From NCBI RefSeq assembly GCF_024124765.2, contig NZ_JAMXSR020000002.1, forward strand, positions 3,430,001 through 3,494,000: a stretch of 64,000 nucleotides of DNA, given 5' to 3'. The notes beneath the pieces are model-generated. The model ran no database searches. It worked only from the letters and a program-made list of their open reading frames with translations, and had not been told where the DNA came from. Origin of the DNA: Sphingomonas sp. H160509 (lineage in GTDB: Bacteria > Pseudomonadota > Alphaproteobacteria > Sphingomonadales > Sphingomonadaceae). Below, piece by piece: positions 10,088-20,421 of this stretch; position 1 is the first letter of the stretch, and each line of letters opens with the position of its first letter. The position numbers were made by a program, and so were the translations under genes.

Positions 10088-10939
10088 TCACGCAGCTTCG
10101 CGCGCGCTTAGATACCCGATGACCGTGCCGAGTTGCCCGCGCAGGTCCTTCCGGTGAACCACCATGTCGATCAGCCCATGCTCCAGATAATACTCGCTTG
10201 TCTGGAAATCCTCGGGCAGCTTCTCGCGGATCGTGCTCTCGATCACGCGGCGACCGGTGAACGCCAGCGTCGCCTTGGGCTCCGCGATCTGGACGTCGCC
10301 GAGCATCGCGTACGCCGCCATCACGCCGCCCGAGGTCGGGTCGGTCAGCACGACGATATACGGCAGGCCGGCGTCATGCAGCATCTGGATCGCGACGGTG
10401 CTGCGCGGCATCTGCATCAGGCTGAGGATACCCTCCTGCATGCGTGCGCCGCCAGATGCGGTGAAGATCACGTAGGGCACGCGGTCCTCGATCGCCGCCT
10501 CGACGCCGCGGACGAAGGCTTCGCCGACCGCGAGGCCCATCGAGCCGCCCATGAAGCCGAAGTCCTGCACGCCGACGACGACACGGTGGCCGTCGATCGC
10601 GCCGCGTGCGTTGATCAGCGCGTCCTGCTCGCTGTTATCGGTACGCGCGGCCTTGAGACGATCGGTGTAGCGTTTCTGGTCACGGAACTTGAGCGGGTCT
10701 TCGGGTACTTTCGGTGCCGGAAGCTCCGAACAACTGCCCTCGTCGAACAACTGCGCAAAGCGAATCTTCGGCCCGATGCGGTCGTGATGATCGCACTTCG
10801 GGCAGACATACAGATTGTCCTCGAGCTCCTTGGTGAAGACCATCTGCCCGCAGCCCTTGCACTTGTGCCAGAGATTCTCGGGCGTCTCGCGCTTCGCGAC
10901 GAAGGGCAGGACGTTGCGGACGCTGTTGAGCCAGCTCAT
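10088..10939 (-). CDS. accD: Acetyl-CoA carboxylase carboxyltransferase subunit beta
   Basis: Beta subunit of the carboxyltransferase that makes malonyl-CoA for fatty-acid synthesis. A four-Cys zinc ribbon (C27, C30, C46, C49) opens the protein, followed by the crotonase-like fold with GGSMGLAVGEA, TASGGARMQEG and PTSGGV. It is 283 aa and frame-intact, the normal length. ATG at 10939 overlaps the trpA stop as ATGA, so it is translated in step with tryptophan synthase, the usual alphaproteobacterial arrangement. The partner accA is not in the window. Confidence 0.95.
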   Translation of the reverse strand: MSWLNSVRNVLPFVAKRETPENLWHKCKGCGQMVFTKELEDNLYVCPKCDHHDRIGPKIRFAQLFDEGSCSELPAPKVPEDPLKFRDQKRYTDRLKAARTDNSEQDALINARGAIDGHRVVVGVQDFGFMGGSMGLAVGEAFVRGVEAAIEDRVPYVIFTASGGARMQEGILSLMQMPRSTVAIQMLHDAGLPYIVVLTDPTSGGVMAAYAMLGDVQIAEPKATLAFTGRRVIESTIREKLPEDFQTSEYYLEHGLIDMVVHRKDLRGQLGTVIGYLSAREAA

Positions 10940-11748
10940 GCAGGAACCTTTCGGGCCGACGCGACGGCGTCGGCGAGAGACTTGATATAGGCGCGGACCG
11001 GCTCGGCCGCAGCGGCACCGTGCTGTGCGACCAGCTCGACGATCGCCGAGCCGACGACGACGCCGTCCGCGACCCGTGCGACGTTGGCCGCCTGCTCAGG
11101 CGTGCGGATGCCGAAGCCGACCGCGATCGGGATGTCGGTCTGTGCCTTCAGGCGGGCAACGGCGTCCTCGATCGAGGATTGCTGCGCCTGTTGGAGCCCG
11201 GTGATGCCCGCGACCGAGACGTAATACAGGAACCCACTCGCGCCATCGAGCACGGTCGGCAGGCGGGCGGCGTCGGTGGTGGGGGTGGCGAGGCGGATGA
11301 GGTCGATCCCGGCGCCGCGCAACTGCGGACCGAGCGCATCGTCTTCTTCGGGCGGCACGTCGACGCAGATCACGCCGTCGACGCCAGCCTTGGCAGCGGC
11401 CTCGGCGAACCAGTCGGCGCCACGTCGGAGCATCGGGTTGCCATAGCCCATCAGGACGAGCGGTACGTCCGGATGGCGCGCGCGGAATGCGGTGGCGGTC
11501 GCGAGAATGTCCGCGGTGCGGGTGCCTTGCGCGAGGCTGCGGATGTTCGCCGCCTGGATCGCGGGGCCGTCGGCCATCGGATCGGTGAACGGCATGCCGA
11601 GCTCGATCGCGTCGGCGCCGCCCGCGACCAGTGCGTCGAGGATCGGGCCGGTCGCCTCGGTGGTGGGATCACCCGCAGTGACGAAGGCAACGAGCGCGGC
11701 GCGACCGGCGGCGGCGGTGCGCGCGAAGGTGGCGGCGAGGCGGCTCAC
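10936..11748 (-). CDS. trpA: Tryptophan synthase alpha subunit
   Basis: Cleaves indole-3-glycerol phosphate to indole and glyceraldehyde 3-phosphate; indole is channelled to TrpB. The catalytic Glu and Asp lie in IELGMPFTDPMADG. The phosphate-binding regions GFGI and VVGSA are present. A GTG start at 11748 (MSRLAATF) is preferred because the upstream in-frame residues come from a family B repeat. Length is 270 aa, as expected. It overlaps accD by four bases. Confidence 0.94.
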   Translation of the reverse strand: MSRLAATFARTAAAGRAALVAFVTAGDPTTEATGPILDALVAGGADAIELGMPFTDPMADGPAIQAANIRSLAQGTRTADILATATAFRARHPDVPLVLMGYGNPMLRRGADWFAEAAAKAGVDGVICVDVPPEEDDALGPQLRGAGIDLIRLATPTTDAARLPTVLDGASGFLYYVSVAGITGLQQAQQSSIEDAVARLKAQTDIPIAVGFGIRTPEQAANVARVADGVVVGSAIVELVAQHGAAAAEPVRAYIKSLADAVASARKVPA

Positions 11749-11750
11749 AG

Positions 11751-11849
11751 CTCCCCTCCCGCTTGCGGGAGGGGATGACATAGCCGCACGTAAAAGGTCG
11801 GGGGAGCGAACAGGCCCTCCCCCGACCCCTCCCGCAGGCGGGAGGGGAG
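11751..11849. repeat. Bipartite inverted repeat, family B, copy 1
   Basis: Two arms, cctcccgcttgcgggagggg and its near-complement cctcccgcaggcgggagggg, are separated by about 45 bases. Each arm is itself a palindrome. The unit fills the gap between trpB and trpA. The second copy lies at 40803-40902. Confidence 0.75.
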
Positions 11850-11860
11850 CAGAAGCGCGA

Positions 11861-13103
<1,243 letters not shown>

Positions 13104-13159
13104 GACTGGGCGTTTAGCACTTCGTAAATCGCTGTCACCCCTTCCGTTTCCGCTAACTA

Positions 13160-13262
13160 CCACCCCGGCGGAGGCCGGGGCCCAATTGGAAAGGTCATAA
13201 TGGCGGCGGGAAGGGACTGTCACAGGTCTCCCCCAATTGGGCTCCGGCCTTCGCCGGGGTGG
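13160..13262. repeat. Bipartite inverted repeat, family E, copy 1
   Basis: The left arm caccccggcggaggccgggg continues into cccaattgg. The right arm starts at ccaattgggctccggccttc and ends ccggggtgg. It separates trpF from trpB. Copies are at 35888-35994 and, more diverged, at 52481-52582. Confidence 0.75.
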
Positions 13263-13264
13263 CG

Positions 13265-13900
13265 CTAGAGCGTTGCGACAGCTTTCAGAAACGATGCGAT
13301 CTTTGTTTCGTCCTTCGTACCCGGTTCGCTTTCCACGCCCGAGGATACGTCGACCAGTTCCGCCCCGGTCCGTCGGAGGGCCTCCGCCACGTTGGCCGCA
13401 TCAAGCCCGCCCGACAGCGCCCAGGGCAGTGGATGCCGGAACCCGTCGAGCAGATCCCAGTCGAACCGCAAGCCCATCCCGCCGGGCAGCGCCGCCGAGT
13501 CCGGAGTCTTCGCGTCGTACAGGATACGGTCGGCGACTCCGACGAACCCGTGTGCCGCATCGAGATCGCCGCGCGTGCGGACCGCGACCGCAACCCAGGT
13601 CTCGATCCCGAACTTCGCGCGGATCGCGGCGACGCGTGGCGGAGACACCTTGTGGAGTTGCAGCACGTCGAGCGCCGCCGAGCCGACCGCCTGTTCGAGC
13701 ATGTCGTCCTCGGGATCGACGAACACGCCGACTTTCGCGACATGCCGCGGTACGCGGGCGGCAAGCTCGGCGGCCTTGGCGAACGTCACGTGGCGCGGCG
13801 AGGCGGGGAAGAACACGAACCCGACATGGCTCGCCCCGTGCTTGATCGCGGCGTCGAGCGTGGCGGGGGTGGACAGGCCGCAGATCTTGGCGGTGGTCAT
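13265..13900 (-). CDS. trpF: Phosphoribosylanthranilate isomerase
   Basis: TIM-barrel enzyme that converts N-(5-phosphoribosyl)anthranilate to the carboxyphenylamino-deoxyribulose phosphate in tryptophan synthesis. The general-base Cys is in KICGL and the general-acid Asp in LVDVSSGVE; ALSGGL binds phosphate. It is 211 aa and frame-intact. ATG 13900 (MTTAKICGL) is chosen over an upstream frame that runs into a repeat. trpE, trpG, trpC and trpD are not in the window. Confidence 0.93.
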   Translation of the reverse strand: MTTAKICGLSTPATLDAAIKHGASHVGFVFFPASPRHVTFAKAAELAARVPRHVAKVGVFVDPEDDMLEQAVGSAALDVLQLHKVSPPRVAAIRAKFGIETWVAVAVRTRGDLDAAHGFVGVADRILYDAKTPDSAALPGGMGLRFDWDLLDGFRHPLPWALSGGLDAANVAEALRRTGAELVDVSSGVESEPGTKDETKIASFLKAVATL

Positions 13901-13934
13901 GAGGGTTCCTAAAACGGATCGCGGAGGTCCAACG

Positions 13935-14058
13935 ATCCTCCCCCGCAAGGGGAGGTGGCAGGCGCAGCCTGACGGAGGGGGCGGGAAGGGATGACGGACG
14001 TTCCGTGTCCTCCCCCCTCCGTCGCCTTCGGCGCCACCTCCCCCTGGCGGGTGAGGAT
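13935..14058. repeat. Bipartite inverted repeat, family A, copy 2
   Basis: The left arm starts atcctcccccgcaaggggag and the right arm ends cctggcgggtgaggat; they are near-complementary. It lies between pyrF and trpF and may partly separate their transcription. The design is the same as at 2548-2666. Confidence 0.78.
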
Positions 14059-14077
14059 TATGAAGTTAAGCCTTGGG

Positions 14078-14752
14078 TTAAAGCGTCGCGCCGATCGCGC
14101 GGGCGGCGGTGTCGGGGTCTTCGGCCTGCGTGATCGGGCGACCGACCACCAGGATCGAGGCGCCGGCGTCCATCGCCTGGCGCGGGGTGACGACGCGCTT
14201 CTGATCACCGACCTGGCCGTCGGGCAGGCGTACGCCGGGCACCACGAAGAACCCCTTGGGCCAGATCGCCTTGGCCGCCGCAACCTCCGCACCCGAGCAG
14301 ACGATGCCGTCGACCCCGGCCTCGCAGGCGAGCTCGGTGAGCCGCGAAACCTGGTCGTGCGCGTTCCCGATGACGCCGGTCGCGGCGAGATCGGTCGCGT
14401 CAAGGCTGGTCAGCATCGTTACCGCGATCACCTTCGTGCCGAGCGGCGCCGCCGCCTTCGCGTCCTCCAGCATCGCCCGCCCGCCACTGGCATGCACGGT
14501 CAGGATCGCCGGCTTCAGCGCGCCCAATGCCTGCACCGCCTTGGCCACGGTGTTCGGAATGTCGTGCAGCTTGAGGTCGAGGAAGATCGGCAGGCCGAGT
14601 TCCGCCATCGCATGCACGCCGGACTGGCCGTGCGCGCAGAAGAATTCGAGCCCGAGCTTGATCCCGCCGACATGGTGGCGGACGCGCGTTGCCATCGCCT
14701 TCGCACGGGCAAGGTCAGGCGTGTCGAGTGCGACGTAGATCCGGTTGCTCAC
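14078..14752 (-). CDS. pyrF: Orotidine-5'-phosphate decarboxylase
   Basis: Last step of UMP synthesis. The catalytic Lys/Asp motif is DLKLHDIPNT, and the phosphate-binding end has VGRPIT. It is 224 aa and frame-intact. The GTG start at 14752 overlaps the stop of the LapA-domain gene by four bases (GTGA). A longer frame extends upstream but only through the neighbouring gene. Confidence 0.93.
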   Translation of the reverse strand: MSNRIYVALDTPDLARAKAMATRVRHHVGGIKLGLEFFCAHGQSGVHAMAELGLPIFLDLKLHDIPNTVAKAVQALGALKPAILTVHASGGRAMLEDAKAAAPLGTKVIAVTMLTSLDATDLAATGVIGNAHDQVSRLTELACEAGVDGIVCSGAEVAAAKAIWPKGFFVVPGVRLPDGQVGDQKRVVTPRQAMDAGASILVVGRPITQAEDPDTAARAIGATL

Positions 14753-15096
14753 AGGAGCGACCCCGGCGGCGTAGCGGGCGGCATAACAGTCGGTGCGATC
14801 GTTGCCGGAGTCTCGGCAGCCACGAACGCCACCGGTTCCGGCCGCGGCGTGCGCAGGTCCAGCAACTCGCGCTCGCAGGTCGACAGCCGTTGGCGCAGCC
14901 GCCACCGGATCGCGTGGTTGTACAGCATCGTCGGCACGAACCCGATCAGGAACGTCACGAACAGCAGCAGCGGCAGGTTCACGTCCGCGATCAGCCCGCC
15001 CCATAGCTGGATCTGGACGGCGTTCCAGTTGCTGATGGTGAAGACCGCGGCGATGAACGCCAGCAGGCACCAGAACAGGATTTTCAGGAACTGCAT
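14749..15096 (-). CDS. LapA-domain (DUF1049) membrane protein
   Basis: A 115-aa inner-membrane protein. Two hydrophobic helices at about residues 3-23 and 40-60 surround the conserved ISNWNAVQIQLWGG turn, typical of LapA/YciS proteins, which take part in assembly of lipopolysaccharide or membrane proteins. The C-terminal 35 residues are Pro/Ala/Thr-rich and cytoplasmic. It heads the pyrF-trp block and is translationally coupled to pyrF. In many alphaproteobacteria it follows ihfB; here ihfB is 18 kb away. Confidence 0.82.
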   Translation of the reverse strand: MQFLKILFWCLLAFIAAVFTISNWNAVQIQLWGGLIADVNLPLLLFVTFLIGFVPTMLYNHAIRWRLRQRLSTCERELLDLRTPRPEPVAFVAAETPATIAPTVMPPATPPGSLL

Positions 15097-15180
15097 GCGG
15101 CGACCCTTTATTATACCCCTATCGCGCCGAAACGCGGTTGGAAATGCAGAGCTACCGCCACATCGGCGTTTTGGCCAGCT

Positions 15181-17468
15181 TTAGCCGATTTCCGTCCGCA
15201 ACTGCGCGATCAGCGGCAGGATCGCGGTCAGTCTCGGCTCCTCCTCATCGAGGATCGCGAGGAACGCGGCGCGCTTGATCGCCGCCACCCGGCCGGGCTT
15301 CATGCGCACGGTGGACGGCAGCGTCGAGACGGTGATGTCGATCATCCGTTCCGACCCGTGCAGCCGCCCCCAGAGATAGTCGTTCTCGCGGTAGGCACGG
15401 CTGAAGAACGCGCCGAACGTGCCGAACTGGATCCCCTTCAACGTCGCCTCCGCGCCGCCGGAGCGGATCGAGGTCGCATCGTCGGGCGCGATCCGGTCGA
15501 CCTTGATCGGATCGAACTCGTCGAGACCCTCGCCCTGCAGCAACGGCAGCGTCGCGGTGTCGAAATACGGGAAGCCGAGATAGGCCAGCAACAGCGTCCG
15601 CCGCGTCGGCTTGGCGAGCGCGGCGAACGCTTCCGCCAGCCGCTGGTCGGTTTCCGCATCGAGGCGATCGAGGTCGAACGTCCGGCCGAGCGTTTCCAGC
15701 ACCGCGCCCGCATCGCCGCGCATCGCCCGTACCGCATCGTGGAGCCCGGCATGCATCTCGGCGCGCAACCGGTCGAGATACGGCGACAGCGATTCGTAGA
15801 TCGCATCGCGCATCGGACCCAGCTCGGGCTCGTCGGCGGCGGTCTCAACTTCCGACAGGCGCCGCGCCATCAGCCGCAGCCGACGGATACGAAAGCCGAT
15901 GTCGAACGTCTGCAGGAACGCGATCGATGCGGCGCTGGCCCCACCGGTCTGGCCCGACCCGAGCAGGTCCGCACCCGAAGCGGCGACGTGCGCGACGATC
16001 GCCGCCCGGATCTGCGCCAGCCGCCGGGGCCGGTGGTGCTCCCCGGCATCGAACAGGAGCAACGCCAGCGTCTCGATCACCGCGCTGCGTTTCAGATGGC
16101 CGTACGCGACGAAGCCATAGCCCGAACTCGCCGCCGCGGCCTTTTGCGCGCGCCGCCGCCACGCGATCAGCCGCGGTGCGGTCGGCCGGTCGAGGAACAA
16201 TGTGTGGCCGAACAGCGATTCGACGTCGGCCTCCACCTCGGGACGGATCGCGGCAAGAATGCCGCGCATCCGGTCGATCCGCGCCGAGCGTTCGGCGATC
16301 GCCTCCAGATTGTCGCGGATCGGTTGCTGGCGGGGAATATCGCTGATCGCGCCGATGATCGTCTGGAAGAAGCCGGGCGTCCCGCCACCGCGGTTCAGCC
16401 GTAGCTTGATGTCGGGCGAGGGGTCTATGTAAATGAAGCGGCGGTCGATCTGGCGCCGCGCCGGCCGCTCCTTGAGCGCATCGAGCGCAGGCCGGAACGG
16501 TGCATTGGCGAGCACTGAGCCGTCGATCAGCACCGCGCTTTCCGCTGCGTTCGCGGCCGTATGACGGGGCAGGACACGCGCAAGGAACGCCGGACGTTCC
16601 GGCCACTCGATCGCGCGATCCTTCAGCACGCCGTCCAGTTCGGCGACCGTGAACGGGGGGAACGCACCCGGAAAGCTCGACGTCGCGCGCGCCGCGAACG
16701 CCAGTTCCGCAGGCGGCGCGAGCGTATCGCACGCTCCACCATTGTCGGTGAAGTCGACCACCAGGCGATGCTCGGTCTCGACCACTTCCGCCGGCGAATT
16801 GAGCTGCAACCGCTCCGGATGCCCGGAAAAGTCGGTGACCGTCACGAACAGGTCGAGCGGCTGGCCCGGCGGCAACAGGCGCGGCCCGCGCTCGCTCGCC
16901 GCCATCGCGTTGAACGCATCGAGCAGCAGGTTGGTGAAGGTCTTCCCCCGAACGGCGGCTCGAACCAGCGCGAGCGGATGAAATGCGACAGCTTGGTGCG
17001 CACCTCCTCACGCGTGGGATCGTCGAGCGCGTCGACCTTGTCGGTGCTGCGACCCGCGGCCATCCAGGCGAGCGGCATGGCCCAGGCCTTCGAGAATCGC
17101 GATTTTGGTGCCGCCTCGGTATCGATCAGCGCCTCGACATCCGCCGACGTCATCCACAGGTCGGTCAGCGGGTCGAGGCTTTGCCCGGTCGCGATCGCCT
17201 GTGCCAGGAAGATGCCGTTGATCCCGCCTGCGCTGGCGCCCGCGATGATGTCGGCAAGGACGCGGACGCGGATCGCGCCGTGCGCCTCGATCTCCTGGAG
17301 CAGCGCGTGATACACGCCCTCGCTGCCGCCCTTCGGCGTGTCGCCGTCGTGGAAGGCGCGGCTGGCGCAGACGAGCCGCCAGATCTCCTTGGTGATGCCG
17401 TGCATGTAGACCGCAAGGCTGATCCCGCCATAGCAGACGAGCGCCAGTCGCAGTTCCTTCTCGCGCAT
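15181..17468 (-). CDS. Large patatin-like phospholipase, TIGR03607-type (one frameshift)
   Basis: Predicted lipid acyl hydrolase of about 762 aa. The patatin domain holds the nucleophile elbow IAGASAGG with Ser79, and the catalytic dyad Asp in LIDGSVLANAPF. The oxyanion loop near the N-terminus (CYGGISLAVYMHGI) matches the long bacterial patatin-related family TIGR03607. The C-terminal 400 residues are helical and have no assigned role. One G is missing on the minus strand (CCCCC at 16945-16949); restoring it joins EPPFGG to KTFTNLL. It is 35 bases downstream of an EEP-family gene on the same strand. No signal peptide is seen. Confidence 0.82.
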
Positions 17469-17503
17469 TCTACATCCTCATGCCGACGGTATCGCTCGGG
17501 GTT

Positions 17504-18229
17504 TTATCCGGTGGCCCCGGTTCGGTTCGTCGGTGTCCTTGGCTCCAGAATAGCCCAGATCGGCAAGTGATCCGAGGCTTTCCGTGCCGCCGGGCTGGCA
17601 TGGACGCCACACTCGACCACGTTCAAGTCCGACGACACCATGATCCGGTCGAGCCGAGCGACCGCGCGCCGCGAATGGAAGCTCGCTCCCGTCTCGGCGA
17701 ACGCATAGTCGCGGCCGAAATCGCGCAGGCACCCGGCGCCAGCGCTCCATTCGTTGAGGTCGCCCATCATCACCGTCGGATGCGCCTGCGCGCAGGTATC
17801 GACGTGGTTCATGATCGCGGCGGCCTGCTTGCGCCGCCACAGGCCGGACAGATCGAGATGCATGCCGAGCACGCGCAACATGCCGCCCGCGAACTGGACG
17901 TCGGCCATCACCGCCCCACGTGGCTCCAGCGAGGGGAGGTGGAGCGGTTCGCTGTCGACGATCCGCGCCGACTTGCGCACCAGGATGACGTTGCCGTGCC
18001 AGCCCATGCTGAGCGCGCGCAGGCCGAAGTCGACCGGCTTCCAGTCGCTATGCTCCTCCAGCAGGTGGTGCGGCAGCACGCAGGCCTTGGCACCAAACCG
18101 CCGGTCCGCCTCCTGTAGCGCGATCACGTCCGCATCGATCTCGCGCAGCACCTCGACCACGCGTTCGGGATTGCGCCGACGGTCGAGCCCGATGCCCTTG
18201 TGGATATTGTAGCTGGCGACCTTGATCAT
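17504..18229 (-). CDS. Endonuclease/exonuclease/phosphatase-family protein
   Basis: A 241-aa EEP-fold metal-dependent hydrolase. The family motifs appear in order: SYNIHKG, LQEAD, GMHLDL, MGDLNEW and the closing ASDHLP. ATG 18229 (MIKVASYN) is chosen because this is where the fold begins; the longer upstream frame has no similarity to the family. Members cut DNA, RNA or phospholipid head groups, and the substrate is not evident. Same-strand spacing of 35 bases suggests co-transcription with the patatin gene. Confidence 0.8.
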   Translation of the reverse strand: MIKVASYNIHKGIGLDRRRNPERVVEVLREIDADVIALQEADRRFGAKACVLPHHLLEEHSDWKPVDFGLRALSMGWHGNVILVRKSARIVDSEPLHLPSLEPRGAVMADVQFAGGMLRVLGMHLDLSGLWRRKQAAAIMNHVDTCAQAHPTVMMGDLNEWSAGAGCLRDFGRDYAFAETGASFHSRRAVARLDRIMVSSDLNVVECGVHASPAARKASDHLPIWAILEPRTPTNRTGATG

Positions 18230-18400
18230 GCGTGGGCCCCTATAACGCGACGGGCGCGATCCGGGTTGCAGAATGACGGTGTGCGACATGCAAAAGGCAC
18301 GGGCGGTCGATCCGGTGGAAGAATTACGTCGCTGAAGCGCTGTCGTGGAGCGGAGACCCACACCCGAGCGTTGTATGTCCAGATTGTGGGGGAATTGCTG

Positions 18401-19855
18401 GTGCGTCTTGGTTTGATCGGTGCATCGCTGCTGGCGATGACGTGTGCACTCTCGGCGTGCGAGGTGAAGACGACGACCGCCTCGAACACGCAGCAGCCCG
18501 CGGCGGCGGCGGCTCCGGCGGCTGCGTCGACCGGGTGGTCCACCACCAACGCCGGGCAGTTGCGCAAGGCGATCGCGGCGCGCGGCGCTCACGGCCTCGA
18601 CCGGATGAGCTTCGATGCGAGCGCGCAGCCCGGTGCAGGCGACGACGCGTTGACCAAGGCTGCGCTCGCATACGGCAAGGCGCTGTCGCAGGGCGCGACC
18701 GATCCGACCAAGTTGTTCGACGTCTACACCGTGCCGCGCCCGCAGGTCGATCTCGGCCGTGGCCTCGCTGCGGCGCTTCAGGCCGGCGACGTCGGCAAGT
18801 GGCTCGCCGGACTGGCGCCGCAGGACGAGAATTACGCGCGCCTATCGAAGGCCTATCTCGCGACGCCGAAATGGGAGCAGACGCCGTCGTCCGCGATTCC
18901 CGACACGGGCAAGCAGATCAAGCCGGGCGAAGCCGATCCGCGCGTGCCTGCGATCGCGCATCAGCTCGTCGTGTTCGATTATCTCGACAAGGCAGCGGCG
19001 CAGGGCGACCGCCTGACGCCGGCGATGATCCTCGCGATCAAGAAGATGCAGGCGGATTACGGGATCAAGCCCGACGGCATGATCGGCAGCGCGGCGCTCG
19101 GCATCCTCAATTTGTCCGATGCGGACCGGGCACGCGCGATCGCGGTCAACATGGAGCGGCTCCGCTGGCTCGATCGCAACGCGCCGACGACGCGGATCGA
19201 CGTCAATCTCGCGGCGGCACGGTTGAGCTACTGGCGCGACGGCAAGCTGGTCGACAGCCGCAAGGTGGTGGTCGGCGAGCCCGACAAAGAAACGCCGCAG
19301 CTCGGGTCGCCGATCTTCCGCTTGGTCGCCAATCCGACCTGGACGGTGCCGCGCTCGGTCGAGAAGAAGGAGATGGCGGGCAAGGGTGCCGGGTATCTCC
19401 GCGCCAACAATCTTGCGTGGAAGAACGGCTGGCTGGTCCAGCAATCGGGGCCGAAGAACTCGCTCGGCCTGGTCAAGTTCGACATGTCCAACGAGCACGC
19501 GATCTACCTGCACGACACGCCAGCGAAACAGCTGTTCGCCGAGATTCAGCGCCAGCGCAGCCATGGCTGCGTCCGGGTCGAGGATGCGCTTGGGTTCGCC
19601 GAGCTGCTCGCGAAGGACGAGGGCGTGACCGATCAGTGGCACGCCGCCCGCGCGACCGGCAAGGAGACGTTCGTCAAACTGCCGAAGGAGATACCGGTGC
19701 GTCTGTTGTACCAGACCGTGCTGTTCGACGACGCCGGCGAGCCCGTGATCCGCGCCGACCCCTATGGCTGGAACGACCGTGTCGCAGTCGCGCTGGGGCT
19801 TGGAACGAGTGCGAGCTACAAGCCGGCGGCGCGTGATGCGGATGTCGGGCCGTAA
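18401..19855 (+). CDS. L,D-transpeptidase lipoprotein, YcbB type
   Basis: Cell-wall enzyme that forms 3-3 cross-links or anchors proteins to peptidoglycan. A GTG start at 18401, preceded by GGGGGA at a good distance, gives a lipoprotein signal with lipobox LSAC and Cys20. A peptidoglycan-binding region (LTPAMILAIKKMQADYGIKPDG) precedes the YkuD catalytic domain. The catalytic motif is SHGCVRV with Cys390, preceded by the conserved His of IYLHDTP. Total 484 aa. It is divergent from the EEP gene. The domain order matches the YcbB/LdtD group, but a lipid anchor here replaces the usual signal peptide. Confidence 0.85.
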   Translation: MRLGLIGASLLAMTCALSACEVKTTTASNTQQPAAAAAPAAASTGWSTTNAGQLRKAIAARGAHGLDRMSFDASAQPGAGDDALTKAALAYGKALSQGATDPTKLFDVYTVPRPQVDLGRGLAAALQAGDVGKWLAGLAPQDENYARLSKAYLATPKWEQTPSSAIPDTGKQIKPGEADPRVPAIAHQLVVFDYLDKAAAQGDRLTPAMILAIKKMQADYGIKPDGMIGSAALGILNLSDADRARAIAVNMERLRWLDRNAPTTRIDVNLAAARLSYWRDGKLVDSRKVVVGEPDKETPQLGSPIFRLVANPTWTVPRSVEKKEMAGKGAGYLRANNLAWKNGWLVQQSGPKNSLGLVKFDMSNEHAIYLHDTPAKQLFAEIQRQRSHGCVRVEDALGFAELLAKDEGVTDQWHAARATGKETFVKLPKEIPVRLLYQTVLFDDAGEPVIRADPYGWNDRVAVALGLGTSASYKPAARDADVGP

Positions 19856-19885
19856 AAGTCTGACCTACTCTATGCCTTTTGTAGC

Positions 19886-19976
19886 CATCCCCGCGCAGGC
19901 GGCGATCCATATTGGCTGCCATTCACGATTATTCGTGAGGCCAGCCAGTATGGGTTCCCGCCTCCGCGGGAATGAC
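19886..19976. repeat. Bipartite inverted repeat, family F, copy 2
   Basis: The left arm ccatccccgcgcaggcggcg and the right arm ending ccgcctccgcgggaatgac face each other, with tggctg/cagcca near the centre. The copy is diverged from 126-232 but has the same plan. It lies between the convergent L,D-transpeptidase and DUF4112 genes. Confidence 0.6.
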
Positions 19977-19990
19977 CCGTATAGAGCGTC

Positions 19991-20416
19991 TTACCCCTGA
20001 AGCGTCGTCGTCGAAGGGTAATGCTTGTCGAGATGGCGCTTGATGATCCGCAGGTTGCGCGTGTTCGAGCGAAAGAAGAAATCCGGGATCGCGCCGACGA
20101 ACGGGATCATACCGAACGCCCAGTCGATCCCGACATTGCCGAACATCCGCGCCATCTGGATCTTCGACATGCCGATGTTGCGCGCTTCCCATGCCATCCA
20201 CGCGCCGACCGCCGCCGCGATCGTGCTGCCGGCGAACGGGATAAGGTCCAGCACGACGTCCATGCCGACCTTGCGGTTGGTGCCGGGGATGACGAACAAC
20301 CCCTCCATCACGCGCTCCATCGCCTCGACGCGGCGGCGTACCGACAGCGCGTCCTTGCCGAGCGGCAGCGTCTGGAAGATCTCGCCGGGGGCGATGCGGG
20401 TGGTGCGCGGGTTCAT
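19991..20416 (-). CDS. DUF4112 membrane protein
   Basis: A 141-aa protein of the DUF4112 family. After a charged N-terminal third come two hydrophobic segments with conserved LDLIPFAGS and GMIPFVGAIPDFFFR, then a basic tail (NLRIIKRHLDKHY). Such proteins are predicted inner-membrane proteins of unknown role. ATG 20416 (MNPRTTRI) is used; the much longer open frame upstream is a run-on from the frameshifted neighbour. The start lies five bases beyond the stop of the solute-binding gene. Confidence 0.78.
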   Translation of the reverse strand: MNPRTTRIAPGEIFQTLPLGKDALSVRRRVEAMERVMEGLFVIPGTNRKVGMDVVLDLIPFAGSTIAAAVGAWMAWEARNIGMSKIQMARMFGNVGIDWAFGMIPFVGAIPDFFFRSNTRNLRIIKRHLDKHYPSTTTLQG

Positions 20417-20421
20417 CGACC

